Shown: positions 62,462 to 64,000 of the stretch, piece by piece
Layout of the letters: each line of letters starts with the position of its first letter
Numbering within the stretch: the stretch's first letter is position 1
DNA from: CAWEWH01 sp963812775
Lineage (GTDB): Bacteria > Pseudomonadota > Alphaproteobacteria > Rhizobiales > Beijerinckiaceae
NCBI GenBank assembly: GCA_963812775.1
Contig: CAWEWH010000005.1
Coordinates: 124,001 to 188,000, forward strand
DNA length: 64,000 bases
Reading direction: 5' to 3'
Notes under the pieces: generated by a model
The model's database searches: none
What the model saw: the letters and a program-made list of their open reading frames with translations, nothing else
Told to the model about the DNA's origin: nothing
Made by a program: the position numbers and the translations under genes

Positions 62462-62827
62462 TTGAGCGATCGCATCGTCCTGCAACGCATTGCGGTGTTC
62501 GCCCACCACGGCGTCTTTGCCGAGGAGGAACGGCTCGGCCAGCGCTTCTATGTGTCGCTCGAATGCCTTCTCGATCTTAAGGGCGCGAGCCGGCATGACG
62601 ATCTCAGGCGCACGGTCTCCTACGCCGCGCTGGCCGACATCGTCGCCCGCGTCGCCACCCAAAGCCGCTACAAGCTGATCGAGGCATTGGCCGAGGCCAT
62701 TGCGCTCGAGGTGCTGGGCGCCTCGCCCCTCGTGGAGGAAGTCGCCGTCACGGTGGAGAAGCCCGGCGCGCCGGTGCGCGCCATCATCGACGGCGTCAGC
62801 GTCGAAGTCCGGCGCCGCCGAACGTGA
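62462..62827 (+). CDS. folB: Dihydroneopterin aldolase
   Basis: Cleaves 7,8-dihydroneopterin in folate synthesis. 121 aa with a TTG start (ribosome site ggag upstream). Conserved: IVLQRIAVFAHHGVFAEEER, VSLECLLDLKGASRHDDLRR, TVSYAALADIVARV and YKLIEALAEAIALEVL, with the active-site Glu and Lys in the last two blocks. folK follows after 6 bp. Confidence 0.93.
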   Translation: MSDRIVLQRIAVFAHHGVFAEEERLGQRFYVSLECLLDLKGASRHDDLRRTVSYAALADIVARVATQSRYKLIEALAEAIALEVLGASPLVEEVAVTVEKPGAPVRAIIDGVSVEVRRRRT

Positions 62828-62833
62828 CCCGCC

Positions 62834-63310
62834 ATGGCCATTGCCCATATCTGTCTCGGCAGCAATCTCGGCGACAAGCGCGCCATGATTGCCGCCGCAC
62901 TGACGGCGCTGCGGGAGGCGCCGGGCGTGCGCGTCCTGCGCCGCTCGGCCGACTACAGCACGCCGCCTTGGGGCAATTTCGATCAGGACTTCTTCGTCAA
63001 TGCCTGCGCGGCGCTGGAGACCGAGCTGCCGCCCATCGGTTTGCTGCGAACGTGCGCCGCCGTCGAGACGCAGCTTGGCCGCCGCCGGCAGCAGAAATGG
63101 GGGCCGCGGCTCATCGACATCGATCTTCTCGACTATGACGGCGTGGTCGTCGACACGCCCGAGCTCGTGCTGCCGCATCCCTTGATGCTGCAGCGCGCCT
63201 TCGTGCTCACACCGCTCGCGGAGATCGCGCCTGAACTGCGCATCGGCACAACCAGCGTCAAGGAGGCGCTTGCCGGCTGCGACGCCCGCGGCATCTGGCG
63301 GCTCGACTAG
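62834..63310 (+). CDS. folK: 2-Amino-4-hydroxy-6-hydroxymethyldihydropteridine pyrophosphokinase
   Basis: Transfers pyrophosphate to the pterin alcohol, the step after FolB. 158 aa. Conserved: HICLGSNLGDKRAMIAAALT, YSTPPWGNFDQDFFVNACAA, RQQKWGPRLIDIDLLDYDGV (metal-binding aspartates) and LPHPLMLQRAFVLTPLAEIA. The TAG stop is part of a CTAG repeat end at 63307. Operon with folB. Confidence 0.95.
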   Translation: MAIAHICLGSNLGDKRAMIAAALTALREAPGVRVLRRSADYSTPPWGNFDQDFFVNACAALETELPPIGLLRTCAAVETQLGRRRQQKWGPRLIDIDLLDYDGVVVDTPELVLPHPLMLQRAFVLTPLAEIAPELRIGTTSVKEALAGCDARGIWRLD

Positions 63311-63332
63311 CGTGGCGATTCCGAAATTCGCC
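63307..63332. repeat. CTAG-type palindrome, half copy after folK
   Basis: Starts ctagcgtggcgattccgaaa and continues to ttcgcc, matching the left arm of the repeat at 10024 with one change in the end (CTAGCGTG). The right arm is missing. The folK stop codon TAG is within it. The following 107 bp, to 63439, hold nothing I recognise apart from the gc-rich ccgcggccggcc stretch. Confidence 0.7.
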
Positions 63333-63439
63333 AAAAAGGCATGGCCGGCCGCGGTGTCCCGCGGCCGGCCATACGCTCAGCGCCCCCCGGCGCCCCACGT
63401 CAACTGGAATTCGATCTCGACCGGTTCTGTCGCTCCGCT

Positions 63440-63583
63440 CTAGCTCTTGCGCGGGACGCGGGCCGGCACCCTCACCTCGCAAACATCGCTGTGGCGGCCG
63501 CTGCGCAGCGCCAGGAAGCACATCGAGAGGCTCGCCAGGCCGACTGCCAGAAGGAACGGCACAGAATAAGCCAGGATGCTCAT
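63440..63583 (-). CDS. Small single-helix membrane protein (47 aa)
   Basis: A short reading frame with a cgagg ribosome site upstream of its ATG at 63583. It encodes MSILAYSVPFLLAVGLASLS-MCFLALRSGR and a short basic tail with a cysteine (HSDVCEVRVPARVPRKS), so one N-terminal membrane helix and a cytoplasmic tail. It is too short for domain assignment. Codon use and the clean stop support a real gene, but no homologue is known to me. Confidence 0.5.
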   Translation of the reverse strand: MSILAYSVPFLLAVGLASLSMCFLALRSGRHSDVCEVRVPARVPRKS

Positions 63584-63781
63584 GGCGGGCCTCGATTACT
63601 TTTCGTGGCGGCGATGCTCGCGTCATCGCGTCGTCGAGCCATCTCTTAATGCGAGGTGACCCACGCAGCATTGACTATTATCAACAGCCTTGCGTGCGCG
63701 CGCATTTTTGCCGTCGGCAGCCTGGGCTTCACCGTGCTATGCGGACCCAATGGACGTTCGCCCGAGCGCGCGAGGCAAGGC

Positions 63782-64000
63782 GTGTCGCTGAAGAAATCGG
63801 CGCAGATCGTGGCGCTCGTCCTGCTGGTTGCCGGCCTCTTCCTCAGCATCGGTCCGGGGCGCTTCCGCCCCTATACCGGCATTCCGCACAGCATCGAGCA
63901 CTTCGTCGCTTTCGCGGTCTTGGGCTTGCCGTTCGGCTTCGGCTTTCCGCACCGCTGGCTGTTGCTGTCGCTCGCGGCAATCGCCGCCGCGGCCGGCATC
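63782..64000 (+). CDS. VanZ-like membrane protein, N-terminal part (cut by window edge)
   Basis: Open to the right edge, at least 73 aa from GTG at 63782 (gagg...agg upstream). Helix IVALVLLVAGLFLSIGPGRF, then the VanZ-like motif FRPYTGIPHSIEHFVAFAVL and GLPFGFGFPHRWLLLSLAAI. VanZ-family proteins are small multi-helix membrane proteins; one confers low-level teicoplanin resistance, others are of unknown role. The start could be further upstream, since the frame stays open. Confidence 0.72.
   Translation, partial: MSLKKSAQIVALVLLVAGLFLSIGPGRFRPYTGIPHSIEHFVAFAVLGLPFGFGFPHRWLLLSLAAIAAAAGI

Noticed and set aside
59642..63334. An open reading frame of 1230 codons on the minus strand
   Set aside because: It runs antisense to dctM, folB and folK and through the CoA-transferase and pterin dehydratase in a wrong frame; it is a by-product of high GC and strong codon bias.

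Overview
The window is high-GC alphaproteobacterial DNA, most likely from the order Hyphomicrobiales (Rhizobiales), near the Xanthobacteraceae/Nitrobacteraceae. The support is the gene set (CpdR-like regulator, ftsE-ftsX with a zinc-ribbon gene upstream, hisC-tyrA-chorismate mutase beside metX-metW, xerD-aroK-aroB, DUF2125 and DUF3574 proteins, an NdvA-like glucan exporter), an alphaproteobacterial LexA-type site, and several families of intergenic palindromes typical of this order. No rRNA, tRNA, CRISPR array, insertion sequence or prophage was seen. The left edge cuts clpB and the right edge cuts a VanZ-like gene.

Layout. 0-10 kb: end of clpB, an alkyl-sulfatase-like MBL hydrolase, a CitE-like lyase, a sulfite-oxidase-type molybdoenzyme, a DUF2167 protein, asd, two exported proteins of unknown function, leuB and a DUF3574 lipoprotein. 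10-18 kb: the core of the ethylmalonyl-CoA pathway, with methylsuccinyl-CoA dehydrogenase (mcd), crotonyl-CoA carboxylase/reductase (ccr) and ethylmalonyl-CoA mutase (ecm/meaA), interleaved with a YihY-type and a small membrane protein. 18-28 kb: a DUF1003 gene, an MFS transporter divergent from a cysteine-rich winged-helix regulator, then a same-strand set of acyl-CoA-type genes (SDR, ThDP enzyme, MaoC hydratase, second SDR, class III CoA-transferase, DUF169), followed by leuD.

28-36 kb: host-attachment protein, PPOX flavoprotein, CpdR-like receiver, zinc-ribbon protein, ftsE-ftsX, YdcF, plsC, an unrecognised gene under a LexA-like palindrome, and a ChaC-type enzyme. 36-46 kb: aromatic amino acid genes (chorismate mutase, hisC, tyrA; aroK-aroB), methionine genes metX-metW, a RelE/ParE-type toxin-antitoxin pair, xerD and a CBS/CorC protein. 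46-57 kb: a Vgb-type beta-propeller with cytochrome c, the NdvA-like exporter, motA-motB, an SLC13 transporter, a CAP lipoprotein, a large mechanosensitive channel, tusA and mobA. 57-64 kb: a complete DctPQM TRAP transporter, a RipA-like CoA-transferase, a pterin dehydratase, folB-folK, a microprotein and the VanZ-like fragment.

How the genes work together: ccr, ecm and mcd are three successive steps of acetyl-CoA assimilation without isocitrate lyase, so the organism probably grows on C1, C2 or acyl substrates by this route. The TRAP transporter, CoA-transferases, MaoC and SDR proteins fit an organic-acid lifestyle.

A caution applies to the whole window. Many conserved genes (mcd, yihY, ccr, ecm, DUF1003, MFS, ThDP enzyme, DUF169, zinc-ribbon, tyrA, hisC, chorismate mutase, metX, metW, antitoxin, motB) are broken by frameshifts. 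Most of those resolved by hand are single-base insertions, in proteins whose sequence otherwise continues unchanged in the next frame. I read these as sequence error, not gene decay, and give each broken gene as one feature spanning its fragments.
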